Shown: positions 8,697 through 17,574 of the stretch, one piece after another
How positions within the stretch are numbered: the stretch's first letter is position 1
How the letters are laid out: every line of letters begins with the position of its first letter
Assembly: GCF_000715205.1 (NCBI RefSeq)
Contig: NZ_JOTP01000004.1
Location: 184,234 to 248,233, forward strand
Reading direction: 5' to 3'
Origin: Bacillus zhangzhouensis
GTDB lineage: Bacteria; Bacillota; Bacilli; Bacillales; Bacillaceae
Length of the DNA stretch: 64,000 nt
Notes under the pieces: model-generated
Seen by the model: only the letters and a program-made list of their open reading frames with translations
Database searches by the model: none
Told to the model about the DNA's origin: nothing
Program-made: the position numbers and the translations under genes

Positions 8697-9197
8697 GTGG
8701 GCTTAACGAAAGAACAAAAAGCTGATTTATACGAAAGACTGATTGAATTAAAAGAGGATGTGAAAGGATCAAAAAAGAAAGAAGAATCCATGCTGGTGGA
8801 ATCAAATGAGATTTCAAATGGTGTTGGGAATCACATCGCTGATCATGGGAGCATCTATTTAGACCGAATGACAGAACAAACGCTAGATCAAGTAGATGAT
8901 CAGCTTGAAGGTGAAATTGATGCAGCGCTGAAACGAATGGAAGACGGGACATATGGGAAATGTGAAAAAACAGGAAAAGATATTCCATACGAACGTTTAA
9001 AAGCAGTACCATATACACGTTATTCAATCGATGCAAAGAAGAACGAAGAAACCACTCAAGATCCGAATGAGTTTGACCGGTCGTTTTCCGATCAAATGCG
9101 TGATTTAACAAATAGAGAAACAATGGATCAAATGCATTCAGACACGTATGAAAGATTAGAGGAAGAACAAGATGTTGATTTAGATGAGGAAAAATAG
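8697..9197 (+). CDS. yocK: DksA/TraR-type YteA-family protein YocK
   Basis: 166-residue acidic, helical protein of the YocK/YteA sporulation-associated family, related to DksA/TraR. The N-terminal half is a coiled-coil-like region (EQKADLYERLIELKEDVKG); ALKRMEDGTYGKCEKTGKDIPYERLKAVP is the DksA-like globular part, in which only one of the four zinc cysteines remains (Cys in YGKCEKTG), so zinc binding is doubtful. GTG at 8697 is chosen because AAAGGAG (8681-8687) is 9 bases upstream; the TTG at 8691 is too close. In B. subtilis yocK lies next to recQ/yocI and yocJ, and yocJ is absent here. Role unknown. Confidence 0.88.
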   Translation: MGLTKEQKADLYERLIELKEDVKGSKKKEESMLVESNEISNGVGNHIADHGSIYLDRMTEQTLDQVDDQLEGEIDAALKRMEDGTYGKCEKTGKDIPYERLKAVPYTRYSIDAKKNEETTQDPNEFDRSFSDQMRDLTNRETMDQMHSDTYERLEEEQDVDLDEEK

Positions 9198-9238
9198 ATG
9201 ATAAGAAGAAGTAAAATTTTTTCAGGATAATGTTTTCC

Positions 9239-9269
9239 TGTATACGCATACGCAAATGTATAGTATACA
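9239..9269. promoter_or_regulatory. 31-bp inverted repeat TGTATAC-N17-GTATACA
   Basis: Arms TGTATAC (9239-9245) and GTATACA (9263-9269) with exactly the same outer arms and total length as the dhaS operator at 6623-6653. It lies 60-90 bp upstream of the predicted 6S-2 RNA start and 40 bp after yocK. Its target is uncertain. Confidence 0.5.
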
Positions 9270-9295
9270 TGAGTCTTTGAAAGAAAAAAGATCTC

Positions 9296-9324
9296 TTGAA
9301 ATTTAATTAACTTTCGTGTAGTAT
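9296..9324 (+). promoter_or_regulatory. Promoter of the 6S-2 RNA
   Basis: TTGAAA (9296-9301), 17-bp spacer, TAGTAT (9319-9324); predicted start about 9331, which is the 5' base of the closing stem of the RNA. Confidence 0.6.
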
Positions 9325-9330
9325 AGTTTA

Positions 9331-9517
9331 AAGGCTGCGATGTGCGTAATGTTAATTAAGTTTTAACCTTTAAGCTGTAATAGGGAGTTTTATATTGAAG
9401 CCGGAATGTCATGCCTCCTTAGAGAGGAAGACAGGAACGTTTCTGCAAACACCCACTTTGAGGAGTGGTGGTTTAAAACTTTCTTACTTAGGTTACGGCA
9501 TCCGCAGCTTTTCCTAG
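9331..9517 (+). ncRNA. bsrB: 6S RNA, 6S-2 (BsrB) type
   Basis: The ~187-nt non-coding segment is closed by a long interrupted terminal stem: 5' GGCTGCGATG-TGCGTAATG (9333-9351) pairs with GGTTACGGCATCCGCAGC near 9491-9508. Inside are further stem segments (for example CCACTTTGAGGAGTGG around 9450-9470) and an unpaired centre, the usual 6S layout that mimics an open promoter and binds SigA-RNA polymerase. In B. subtilis the second 6S RNA, 6S-2/BsrB, lies beside recQ (yocI), so synteny supports it. A promoter at 9296-9324 and a terminator at 9526-9557 frame it. No protein-coding frame fits. The exact 3' end is uncertain. Confidence 0.82.
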
Positions 9518-9525
9518 GATGATTC

Positions 9526-9560
9526 AAGCCATTTTCCATTTTGGAAAATGGCTTTTTATT
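9526..9560 (+). terminator. Terminator downstream of 6S-2 RNA
   Basis: Perfect 12-bp arms AGCCATTTTCCA / TGGAAAATGGCT with a 3-base loop, followed by TTTTTATTTT. Confidence 0.88.
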
Positions 9561-9647
9561 TTGTGAAAAGACGAAATTGAACAGACGGCATGTAGAGGCA
9601 TGAATGTATGTTAAAATAGACAAAACAAATGACGGAGAGGGAATTGG

Positions 9648-11429
9648 ATGTTAGAACAAGCAGAAGCACTTCTTAAACAATACTATGGCTTTGATGCCTT
9701 TAGGCAGGGGCAGAAACAGGCCATTGAATCGATTGTGAACAAACAGAAGGATACCGTCTGCATCATGCCAACAGGCGGGGGGAAATCGGTTTGCTACCAG
9801 ATTCCTGCCCTTATGATGGAAGGAACGACGATCGTTGTATCTCCACTTATTTCTTTAATGAAAGATCAGGTCGATGCGTTAAATGAGATGGGGATACGGT
9901 CGTCCTTTTTAAACAGTACACTGTCAGCAGGCGAAATGAATGAAAGGCTGAAAAAATGCGAAAATGGGGAATATGAGCTGCTTTATATCACGCCTGAACG
10001 CTTACAAAATGAGCGCTTCTTTCAGCTGCTTGACCGATTGACGATCCCCTTAATCGCCATTGATGAAGCGCACTGTATATCTGAGTGGGGGCATGACTTT
10101 AGGCCAAGCTATCGCTATATTCAAGAATGCTTGAACAAGCTGTCAAAAAGACCGGTGATTGTCGCATTAACAGCTACAGCGACGAAAAAGGTCCATCAAG
10201 ATATATGTGAACAGCTTGGTATCAACGAAGAAGAAACCATCTTTACTGGGTTTGCTAGAGAAAATTTGTCTTTTCAAGTGATCAAAGGTGAAAATAGTGA
10301 CCGTTTTATCACACAATATATGAAGAAAAACAAGCTTGAGTCTGGCATTATTTATACAGCTACAAGAAAAGAAGCGGACAACATTTACAATCGCCTAAAG
10401 AAACAAAAGATCAAAGCAGGCGTTTATCACGGTGGGTTAGATGACGATGTGAGGGAAGAGCAGCAAAACCTCTTTTTAAATGATCACATCCAGGTGATGG
10501 TCGCCACGTCTGCATTTGGCATGGGAATCAATAAGTCGAATGTACGTTTTGTGATTCATCATCAAATTCCAAGAGATATTGAAAGTTACTATCAAGAAGC
10601 TGGGCGTGCCGGCAGAGATGGGCTTGAAAGTGAATGTATTTTACTGTTTTCACCCCAAGGCGTACGAGTACAGCGTTTTCTCATTGAACAGTCGACAGAA
10701 GATGAAGTACGGTATCAGCATGAACTGCTGAAACTAAGACAAATGGTGGATTACTGTCATACCGAGCAGTGTCTACAGCAATTTGTCATGGACTATTTTG
10801 ATCAATCAACAAGCGCCACTTGCCAAAAGTGCAGCAATTGCCTAGACGAGAGAGAGCGTGAAGAGGTGACAAGAGAAGCGCAAATGGTTTTATCTTGTAC
10901 AGTTAGAATGAATGAACGATTCGGAAAAATGATGATTGCCCAAGTACTGGCGGGCTCTAAAAACAAAAAAGTGCTGGACCTTGGTTTCGACCGGCTTCCT
11001 ACATATGCTTTAATGAAGCAACATTCAGCCCAGCAAATTAGTGACTTCATCGAATTTTTAATTACAGAAGAGTATTTGCACATGTCTGAAGGGGCTTATC
11101 CAACGCTAAAGGTGACACATAAAGGAAAGAAAGTGTTAGTTGGACAAGAGGCTGTATATAAAAAGCAGGCGATCAAAAGAGGGGCCATTCAAGAAAACGA
11201 CGCATTATTTGAGCGATTAAGAGCGGTGAGAATGAAGTTAGCGAGAGAGCAGGGCGTCCCGCCATTTGTTGTATTTTCTGATCAAACTTTGAAGGAAATG
11301 TCAGCAGTGGAGCCTAAAACGGAAGAAGAACTTCTCCATATTAAAGGTATCGGAGCTCAAAAAAGAGAGAAATACGGGGATGTTTTTTTAGAAGAAATTC
11401 GTTTATTTATAGAAAAAGAGAAAAAATAA
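9648..11429 (+). CDS. recQ: ATP-dependent DNA helicase RecQ
   Basis: 593-residue superfamily II 3'-5' DNA helicase of the RecQ family, acting in recombination and replication-fork repair. Walker A TGGGKS is at residues 42-47, the DEAH box at 139-142 (IDEAHCISEWGHDFR), the helicase motif VI region YYQEAGRAGRDG in the second RecA domain, then a zinc-binding RQC segment with the cysteines CHTEQC...CQKCSNC, a winged helix, and a C-terminal HRDC domain (from about residue 515). Length matches B. subtilis RecQ/YocI (591). ATG follows GGAGAGGG. No terminator is evident directly downstream, and the next gene, yocH, has its own promoter. Confidence 0.95.
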   Translation: MLEQAEALLKQYYGFDAFRQGQKQAIESIVNKQKDTVCIMPTGGGKSVCYQIPALMMEGTTIVVSPLISLMKDQVDALNEMGIRSSFLNSTLSAGEMNERLKKCENGEYELLYITPERLQNERFFQLLDRLTIPLIAIDEAHCISEWGHDFRPSYRYIQECLNKLSKRPVIVALTATATKKVHQDICEQLGINEEETIFTGFARENLSFQVIKGENSDRFITQYMKKNKLESGIIYTATRKEADNIYNRLKKQKIKAGVYHGGLDDDVREEQQNLFLNDHIQVMVATSAFGMGINKSNVRFVIHHQIPRDIESYYQEAGRAGRDGLESECILLFSPQGVRVQRFLIEQSTEDEVRYQHELLKLRQMVDYCHTEQCLQQFVMDYFDQSTSATCQKCSNCLDEREREEVTREAQMVLSCTVRMNERFGKMMIAQVLAGSKNKKVLDLGFDRLPTYALMKQHSAQQISDFIEFLITEEYLHMSEGAYPTLKVTHKGKKVLVGQEAVYKKQAIKRGAIQENDALFERLRAVRMKLAREQGVPPFVVFSDQTLKEMSAVEPKTEEELLHIKGIGAQKREKYGDVFLEEIRLFIEKEKK

Positions 11430-11572
11430 AGAGTTTGAAGAAGAAAAATAAATTTTTTTCGCTGAGATTGGACACGTTTTCATCAGAACGTTTTCCACCC
11501 TTGCAAAACCTTGATATGGTGCGGAATTGAGCCATTTTGTGGTCTGATTTACCAATGGAGAGAGATGTTTCA

Positions 11573-11638
11573 TGTAAAGGAACTGTAATCTAAAACATAT
11601 CGTTTTGTTATTGAAATGACATTTACATATGTTACGAT
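11573..11638 (+). promoter_or_regulatory. WalR box and SigA promoter of yocH
   Basis: The direct repeat TGTAAA (11573-11578), N5, TGTAAT (11584-11589) fits the WalR (YycF) consensus TGTWAH-N5-TGTWAH. Downstream is TTGAAA (11611-11616), 16-bp spacer, TACGAT (11633-11638). In B. subtilis yocH is a WalRK-activated cell-wall gene, which agrees with this layout. Confidence 0.85.
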
Positions 11639-11685
11639 AGCACTCGTTAGCCGCCATAAAAAGCTAACAAGGGAGGATTTACTTT

Positions 11686-12477
11686 ATGAAGAAGACTATT
11701 ATGTCCTTGGTTGCTGTTGCAGCAATCTCAACAACAGCATTTGGAGCGCAGCAAGCTTCTGCAAAGGAAATCACTGTACAGAAAGGTGATACACTTTGGG
11801 GAATCTCTCAAAAAAATGATGTGTCTCTAAAGGACCTAAAGGGTTGGAACAATTTATCTACAGACATGATCTATGTAGGAGATAAATTGACAATCTCTTC
11901 AAAAGAGAAAACTCAGGAGCAGTACAAAGTCCAGAAGGGGGACAGCCTCTGGAAAATCGCTCAAAAATTCAATGTGTCAATTAGCGATATTAAGTCTTGG
12001 AATAACTTAAACTCAGATATAATTATGATTGGTTCAACACTAAGTGTTGCTGGTCAAAGCTCAGCTCCGGTAAGCTCAGAACCTGTTCAAAAACAGGCAC
12101 CTGTCCAAAAAGAGCAAACAACGAAAAAAGCTGCTCCTAAAAAGGAAACAGCTAAAGCAGAATCATCTTCTGCTAGTCAAAGTGTTCAAAAAGAAATGAC
12201 TGTAACAGCTACGGCTTATACAGCAAATGATGGTGGCATCTCAGGTATTACTGCAACAGGGGTAAACTTAAACAAAAACCCGAATGCAAAAGTCATTGCA
12301 GTAGACCCTAATGTCATTCCATTAGGTAGTAAGGTTTATGTTGAAGGCTACGGTGAAGCCATCGCAGCAGATACTGGCGGCGCAATTAAAGGTAACAAAA
12401 TTGATGTACATGTACCAAGCAAATCCCAAGCGAAAAATTGGGGTGTAAAATCAGTCAAAGTAAAAGTACTTAACTAG
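11686..12477 (+). CDS. yocH: Secreted LysM/3D-domain cell-wall hydrolase YocH
   Basis: 263-residue secreted peptidoglycan-binding hydrolase. A Sec signal peptide (MKKTIMSLVAVAAISTTAFG, cleaved near AQQASA) is followed by two LysM domains (about residues 28-71 and 80-122, each with VQKGDTLW/VQKGDSLW openings), a Ser/Gln/Lys-rich linker, and a C-terminal 3D domain (about 168-263) with the signature Asp residues in AIAADTGGAIKGNKIDVHV. YocH is thought to act as a muropeptidase/amidase in growing cells under WalRK control, and the WalR box upstream supports this. ATG follows AAGGGAGG. B. subtilis YocH is slightly longer (about 287), mainly in the linker. Confidence 0.95.
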   Translation: MKKTIMSLVAVAAISTTAFGAQQASAKEITVQKGDTLWGISQKNDVSLKDLKGWNNLSTDMIYVGDKLTISSKEKTQEQYKVQKGDSLWKIAQKFNVSISDIKSWNNLNSDIIMIGSTLSVAGQSSAPVSSEPVQKQAPVQKEQTTKKAAPKKETAKAESSSASQSVQKEMTVTATAYTANDGGISGITATGVNLNKNPNAKVIAVDPNVIPLGSKVYVEGYGEAIAADTGGAIKGNKIDVHVPSKSQAKNWGVKSVKVKVLN

Positions 12478-12498
12478 TAGTCTATTGTTTTTTGGAAG

Positions 12499-12530
12499 AA
12501 AGCATCAGGTGGCGGCCTGATGCTTTTATT
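12499..12530 (+). terminator. Terminator after yocH
   Basis: Arms AAAGCATCAGG / CCTGATGCTTT with a 6-base loop, followed by TATT. Confidence 0.85.
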
Positions 12531-12584
12531 GTACCCTTTTTTTGGTCAAAAATACACTTATTTTTCTGAAAAATTTGCATTTTC

Positions 12585-12626
12585 GACAAAAAACCAGCGT
12601 TTATGATGAGATATACGCTGGTTTTT
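12585..12626 (-). terminator. Terminator after the yocC-like gene
   Basis: Minus-strand arms AAAACCAGCGT / ACGCTGGTTTT with a 14-base loop and a T-run; it lies just beyond the stop of the minus-strand gene. Confidence 0.8.
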
Positions 12627-12630
12627 GTCG

Positions 12631-13143
12631 TTAGCTGTCCACCCAATAAATTTCTCCGCTTTGTTCTTTCCAATTGATTTGGACTTCAAAATGGTGTTTT
12701 TCATAAAAATGAATCAGGCGGTCCACATGATTCCAATCTCTTTTTACGAGATCACCAGTAATCACTGGAATGTTCTGTTCTCTTGCGATTTCTTTTAAAT
12801 GCTTCATACATATTGAGCCGTAGCCATTGTCTGGCGGGCCTTTAATATCGGCAATATGAATTTTTCCTTCTTCAGGATATTCCGCAATTAAGGAAAAATC
12901 AGATTGTCCACGAAAAGCTTTTTCACAATCGCTTAACATGATTTTACAAGTATCAGCACTTTCAATGGCAGAGACGATCATCCACTCATCTTCTTTGGCT
13001 TGATCAATTCCAATGATCTTCGCTTTTTTCGAAATATCTTTCATATTTTCTTGCATTCGATACATTTGGAACTGCAATTGCTGTAATTCTTTCTCTAACA
13101 TCTTCACATCTTTGGTTGTTTCCTGTAAGATTGACAAGTCCAT
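12631..13143 (-). CDS. yocC: Coiled-coil plus GNAT-like domain protein, YocC-like
   Basis: 170-residue soluble protein. The first ~45 residues (LQETTKDVKMLEKELQQLQ onward) form a predicted coiled coil; the rest resembles a GNAT fold: a strand-rich centre (IHIADIKGPPDNGYGSICMKHL, with an acetyl-CoA-loop-like GYGS) and RLIHFYEKHHFEV near the end, typical of the last GNAT helix and strand. Substrate unknown. The start is ATG 13143 behind GGAAAGGAG; the open frame upstream to 13215 has no ribosome site. The symbol rests on the syntenic position near yozB and on size (B. subtilis YocC about 165), so it is tentative. Confidence 0.7.
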   Translation of the reverse strand: MDLSILQETTKDVKMLEKELQQLQFQMYRMQENMKDISKKAKIIGIDQAKEDEWMIVSAIESADTCKIMLSDCEKAFRGQSDFSLIAEYPEEGKIHIADIKGPPDNGYGSICMKHLKEIAREQNIPVITGDLVKRDWNHVDRLIHFYEKHHFEVQINWKEQSGEIYWVDS

Positions 13144-13341
13144 TGCTCCTTTCCTATAAGAGATCATAAAAACCACACAAATTTCCATTCTAAAGGAAGT
13201 GGATGGATCTTTCAAGCCGCTAGAAGGCCGGCAATCGGCAAGTTTGTCTAAAATTCGACGAAGATAGCGAATTTATTGACTTTATAGAGAAAGTTAACTA
13301 ACATACTCTTAGTCGGAACTAATAAAGAGAGGTTTTCAAAC

Positions 13342-13881
13342 ATGAAAGAACAGAATCAAAAACCGAAAAATTTCACCGGCATTGTTGTCATCTTAACAAT
13401 TGCCATAAACGGATTAATTGCTTTATTATTTTTAATGCCAAAAACAGATAAATTTAGTCATCTGGATATTACATTTCTGCCGTTACTCAATGCCGTGATG
13501 AATAGCTTTACGTTTATCTTTTTACTTTCAGCGCTCATCATGATTAAACAAAAGAACATTAAAGCGCATAGACGATTTATCTTTGCCGCTTTTTCAACAA
13601 CACTTGTCTTTTTAATTTCGTATGTGACATATCATTCAATGGCAGCTGATACACACTTCGGAGGAGAAGGGATCATCCGTCCAATTTACTTCTTTATTTT
13701 GATTACACATATTGTGCTATCAGCTATAATTGTACCGCTTGCACTGATTACTCTATTTAGAGGCGCACAGATGCAGGTCGAGCGTCACCGTAAAATTGCC
13801 CGCTGGACGATGCCGCTTTGGCTCTATGTTAGCCTCACTGGCGTCATTGTATATATCATGATTTCTCCATACTACAGCTAA
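13342..13881 (+). CDS. yozB: DUF420 membrane protein YozB
   Basis: 179-residue integral membrane protein of the DUF420/YozB family with about five transmembrane helices. Family features seen are HRRFIFAAF following helix 2, histidines in the SYVTYH segment, and RHRKIARWTMPLWLYVSLTGV near the C-terminus. Related DUF420 proteins occur next to cytochrome oxidase assembly genes (CtaM-type), so a role in haem-copper oxidase function is possible, but YozB itself is not characterised. ATG follows AGAGAGG. Own terminator follows. Confidence 0.85.
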   Translation: MKEQNQKPKNFTGIVVILTIAINGLIALLFLMPKTDKFSHLDITFLPLLNAVMNSFTFIFLLSALIMIKQKNIKAHRRFIFAAFSTTLVFLISYVTYHSMAADTHFGGEGIIRPIYFFILITHIVLSAIIVPLALITLFRGAQMQVERHRKIARWTMPLWLYVSLTGVIVYIMISPYYS

Positions 13882-13914
13882 CGTATGTCCCACTGGACAT
13901 ACGTTCTTTTATTT
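13880..13914 (+). terminator. Terminator after yozB
   Basis: Arms AACGTATGTCC / GGACATACGTT with a 4-base loop, then CTTTTATTT. Confidence 0.88.
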
Positions 13915-14046
13915 ACAAGATGAAGTGCTTTGGATAAAATGGGAATTGGGTATCCGACTTGCACGGTATCTTCCCATCTATAGATTCACATCATTTCTGG
14001 CCGTTTGCTCGTTTGGAGATCAACAATTGAACGAAACGGGGGTTAT

Positions 14047-15192
14047 ATGATGACTGAACAATTGCAGTATAAACCGGGGCTTGAAGACATTGTGGCAAGC
14101 GAAACGTCCATATCATACTTAGATGTGGAGCAAGAAGAAATTGTGATTCGCGGGTATGACCTCATTGAGCTAGCACAAAGCAAGACATATCTAGAAACAG
14201 CCTATCTGCTTATTTATGGAAAATTACCAGATACGATGGAATATCACCAATTTCAGCAAGACATTTCCTCTCAAACCAACTTACATCCAACCATTCAAAC
14301 CATTTTAACCAAGCTACCAAAAGCCACTCATCCGATGGATGCGATGAGAACATGTTTATCTGCTCTTGCAGGGTATGATGAAGCATTACATGATCGATCA
14401 GAAGCGTGCCAGCTAAGGCGTGCCGTTCGATTATTAGGCCAGCTGCCGGCCATTGTTGCTGGAAGCTATCACATTCTCACAAAAGACGCCGCTATTTCCT
14501 CAGATCAGACCAAATCCTACACCGAAAACTTTTTAGCCATGCTAACAGGACGCACCCCGACAGAAGATGAAATCACCGCTTTTGACCAAACACTCACATT
14601 ATATAGTGAACATGAGCTACCGAATTCAACCTTTGCGGCGAGAGTCATTGCATCTACACATTCTGACATGTATGGTGCTTTTACTGGAGCCATTTCTTCA
14701 TTAAAAGGTGACTTGCACGGAGGAGCGAATGAAGCTGTCATGCATATGCTTCTTGAAGGAAAAACAACGGAAGGATTCCTTGCGCTCATTGAACGAAAAT
14801 TAGCCGCAAAAGAAAAAATGATGGGCTTTGGCCACAGAGTATACATGAGAAAAATGGACCCGCGAGCCGCTCTTTTAAAGCAATCGTTGAAAACGCTTAC
14901 GGAATCAAAGGGAGACACGACGCTATATGACATGTGTGTGGCAGGAGAGGCATACATGAAAGAGCAGAAAAACCTTTATCCGAATCTTGATTATTATGCC
15001 GCACCTATTTATTATGTGCTTGGAATTCCTATTTCACTTTATACACCCATTTTCTTTGCTGCAAGAGCAAGCGGGTTAGCTGCCCATGTCATTGAACAAC
15101 ATTTGCATAATCGTATTTTTAGACCGAGAGTACGGTATTTAGGGCCAAGAGGATTAAAAGTCTCAAATGATGATGGAAAAACGGGGGAATGA
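14047..15192 (+). CDS. mmgD: 2-Methylcitrate synthase / citrate synthase 3
   Basis: Citrate-synthase-family enzyme (about 381 residues) condensing propionyl-CoA (and acetyl-CoA) with oxaloacetate, first step of the methylcitrate cycle. Active-site segments are [27 protein letters not shown] (His of GGAN region), MGFGHRVY (second His) and the Asp in the PNLDYYAA segment; [10 protein letters not shown] ends the fold. The start is ATG 14047 or 14050, behind GGGGG (14038-14042); the ATG-less extension to 14005 lacks a ribosome site. The stop overlaps the start of mmgE. In B. subtilis mmgABCDEF is a SigE (mother cell) operon; I could not assign a clear SigE promoter here, and mmgABC are absent upstream. 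Confidence 0.92.
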   Translation: MMTEQLQYKPGLEDIVASETSISYLDVEQEEIVIRGYDLIELAQSKTYLETAYLLIYGKLPDTMEYHQFQQDISSQTNLHPTIQTILTKLPKATHPMDAMRTCLSALAGYDEALHDRSEACQLRRAVRLLGQLPAIVAGSYHILTKDAAISSDQTKSYTENFLAMLTGRTPTEDEITAFDQTLTLYSEHELPNSTFAARVIASTHSDMYGAFTGAISSLKGDLHGGANEAVMHMLLEGKTTEGFLALIERKLAAKEKMMGFGHRVYMRKMDPRAALLKQSLKTLTESKGDTTLYDMCVAGEAYMKEQKNLYPNLDYYAAPIYYVLGIPISLYTPIFFAARASGLAAHVIEQHLHNRIFRPRVRYLGPRGLKVSNDDGKTGE

Positions 15193-16631
15193 ACATGAAT
15201 AAAACAGCAGTAGTCAATCAAACAGATCAGCTATTAGAAGAAATCGCAGCCTATGCAGTGGACGGAGAAATTACGAGCAAAGAGGCAATTGAAACGGCAC
15301 GGTATGTGCTCATGGACACGCTCGGCTGCGGAATGCTTGCGCTCAATTTTCCAGAATGCACGAAGCACCTCGGGCCGATTGTACCTGGAACAGTTGTGCC
15401 TAACGGAGCAAGAGTGCCTGGCACTTCGTTTGTGTTAGATCCAGTCCAAGCTGCTTTTGATATAGGGTGTATGATTCGCTGGTTAGATTATAATGACACG
15501 TGGCTTGCACAGGAGTGGGGACATCCGTCTGATAACCTAGGCGGGATATTAGCTGTAAGTGATTATATCAGCAGAACGCGGCTTGCAAACGGAGAAGAAC
15601 CGCTCACGATGAATGACGTACTGCATGCGATTGTCAAGGCACACGAAATACAAGGTGTGCTTGCTTTAGAAAATTGTCTGAATCGAAATGGCTTGGATCA
15701 TGTTTTATTTGTCAAGGTGGCAACAAGTGTGGTCGTTTGTGCGATGCTTGGCGGAACGAAGGAAGAAGTGCAGCATGTTTTATCGCAAGCCTTTGTTGAC
15801 AGCTCTCCGCTTAGAACGTACCGTCACGCCCCGAACACAGGATCAAGGAAATCGTGGGCAGCAGGAGATGCAACAAGCCGCGGGGTGAGACTGGCGATGA
15901 TGACACTGAAAGGGGAAATCGGCTATCAAACGCCGCTCAGTGCAGAGAAGTGGGGGTTTGAAGATGTTCTAATGAAAGGAAAACCACTCACACTCGCTCA
16001 GCCGCTCGGATCTTATGTCATAGAAAATGTGCTTTTCAAAATTGCTTATCCTGCTGAATTTCATGCGCAGACTGCTGCAGAGGCTGCTGTGATGCTGCAC
16101 GACGCTGTGAAAAATCGATTAGATGAGATCGACCGGGTAGAAATTACGACACATGAGTCAGCGATTCGAATTATTGACAAGAAAGGGCCGCTATACAATC
16201 CGGCAGACCGTGATCATTGCTTGCAATATATTACCGCCATTGGATTGATCTATGGTGAGGTGACAGCCGATCATTATGAAGAAGAAACTGCGCAAAATCC
16301 GGTCATTGATCGTTTGCGTGATCAAATGGTTGTGAAGGAAGATAAACGTTATACAGCTGACTATTTAGATCCGAAAAAGAGATCGATTGCAAACTGTGTT
16401 CAAATTTTCTTTAAAGACGGGACGATGACAGACCGAATCGAAATTGAATATCCGCTAGGTCATCGCAGAAGAAGACAGGAAGGCATGCCGCTGCTTGAAA
16501 AGAAATGGGTCTATCATTTGAAGACAAAATTTCCACAAAAACAAGTCGATCAAATTGTGTCACTTTGCGAAAATCCAAATCAATTAAAAACAACGACAGT
16601 ACCAGCATTTATGGACTTATTCGTGATATAA
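15189..16631 (+). CDS. mmgE: 2-Methylcitrate dehydratase (MmgE/PrpD family)
   Basis: 480-residue iron-sulfur-independent dehydratase of the MmgE/PrpD family, converting 2-methylcitrate to 2-methyl-cis-aconitate (and acting on citrate in vitro in B. subtilis). Recognised by [61 protein letters not shown] and the second-domain [20 protein letters not shown] 15189 overlaps the mmgD stop (ATGA); a second in-frame ATG at 15195 is also possible. Translationally coupled middle gene of mmgDEF. Confidence 0.95.
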   Translation: MNMNKTAVVNQTDQLLEEIAAYAVDGEITSKEAIETARYVLMDTLGCGMLALNFPECTKHLGPIVPGTVVPNGARVPGTSFVLDPVQAAFDIGCMIRWLDYNDTWLAQEWGHPSDNLGGILAVSDYISRTRLANGEEPLTMNDVLHAIVKAHEIQGVLALENCLNRNGLDHVLFVKVATSVVVCAMLGGTKEEVQHVLSQAFVDSSPLRTYRHAPNTGSRKSWAAGDATSRGVRLAMMTLKGEIGYQTPLSAEKWGFEDVLMKGKPLTLAQPLGSYVIENVLFKIAYPAEFHAQTAAEAAVMLHDAVKNRLDEIDRVEITTHESAIRIIDKKGPLYNPADRDHCLQYITAIGLIYGEVTADHYEEETAQNPVIDRLRDQMVVKEDKRYTADYLDPKKRSIANCVQIFFKDGTMTDRIEIEYPLGHRRRRQEGMPLLEKKWVYHLKTKFPQKQVDQIVSLCENPNQLKTTTVPAFMDLFVI

Positions 16632-16647
16632 GGAAGGGGGAACTAGC

Positions 16648-17565
16648 GTGTGGATCGTGAATGATGAAACGAGTCAAGCTGATTTAGCCGCAGCCTTTAA
16701 AGAGCAAATGAACAGATCAGCTCTATTTCAAATCCCAGGTGTTCACGATGGGATGTCTGCGCTCTATGCGCAAAAAACGGGCTTTCAAGGGCTCTATTTA
16801 TCAGGTGCAGCCTTTTGCGCGAGCAAAGGACTTCCTGATCTCGGCATGATCCATTCAACAGAAATGGCTGAAAAAGCGAAGGAAATCATTCGAGCTTCCC
16901 AACTGCCTCTTTTGGTGGATATGGACACTGGCTATGGCGGAGTATTAAATGCAGCAAGGGCAGCAAAAGAAATGGTTGAGAGCAAGGTAGCGGCTGTTCA
17001 AATCGAAGATCAGCAAATGCCGAAAAAATGCGGGCATTTAAATGGGAAGTCACTTGTTCCAGTAGAAGAGATGATCGCGAAAATCAAAGCCATCAAACAA
17101 GCGGCACCATCACTTTTGGTCATTGCGAGAACCGATGCAAAGTCCGTAAATGGGATGGAGGATGTCATCCGCCGGGCCAATCTCTATGTCGAAGCAGGAG
17201 CGGATGCAATTTTTCCTGAAGCGCTCATCACAGCAGAAGAGTTCACGCATGCTTCAAACCATATTCAAGGGCCGCTCCTTGCAAACATGACGGAGTTTGG
17301 CAAGACGCCTTATTATCATGCAGATGAATTTTCGATGTTTGGATTTCAAATGGTCATATACCCTGTGTCATCACTCAGAGTCGCTGCAAAAGCGTATGAG
17401 CGTTTATTTACAGAAATCATGGAGAAGGGCACGCAGCAAGGAATGCTGAAGGACATGCAAACGAGAAAAGAGCTGTATGAAACGATTCATTATGATGACT
17501 ATGAGGAAATGGATCAACATTTAGCAAAAACGATTCTGCCGGAAATCGGTAAGGAACATTCATAA
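16648..17565 (+). CDS. mmgF: 2-Methylisocitrate lyase
   Basis: 305-residue PEP mutase/isocitrate lyase superfamily enzyme that splits 2-methylisocitrate to pyruvate and succinate, final step of the methylcitrate cycle. Features: LVDMDTGYGG metal-binding motif, the catalytic loop KKCGHLNGKSLVP (KKCGH), ARTDAKSVNGMEDVIRRA and ADAIFPEAL. GTG start at 16648 is preceded by AAGGAAGGGGG 6-8 bases upstream; the gap to mmgE is only 16 bases. Ends before a repeat-containing convergent intergenic region. Also known as PrpB/YqiQ. Confidence 0.94.
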   Translation: MWIVNDETSQADLAAAFKEQMNRSALFQIPGVHDGMSALYAQKTGFQGLYLSGAAFCASKGLPDLGMIHSTEMAEKAKEIIRASQLPLLVDMDTGYGGVLNAARAAKEMVESKVAAVQIEDQQMPKKCGHLNGKSLVPVEEMIAKIKAIKQAAPSLLVIARTDAKSVNGMEDVIRRANLYVEAGADAIFPEALITAEEFTHASNHIQGPLLANMTEFGKTPYYHADEFSMFGFQMVIYPVSSLRVAAKAYERLFTEIMEKGTQQGMLKDMQTRKELYETIHYDDYEEMDQHLAKTILPEIGKEHS

Positions 17566-17574
17566 AAAAATGAA

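Noticed and set aside
8602..9270. 222-residue minus-strand ORF opposite yocK
   Set aside because: It is antisense to yocK, crosses a terminator, and resembles no known protein.
12482..12673. 63-residue minus-strand ORF over the yocH/yocC terminators
   Set aside because: It spans two terminator hairpins and has no ribosome site.
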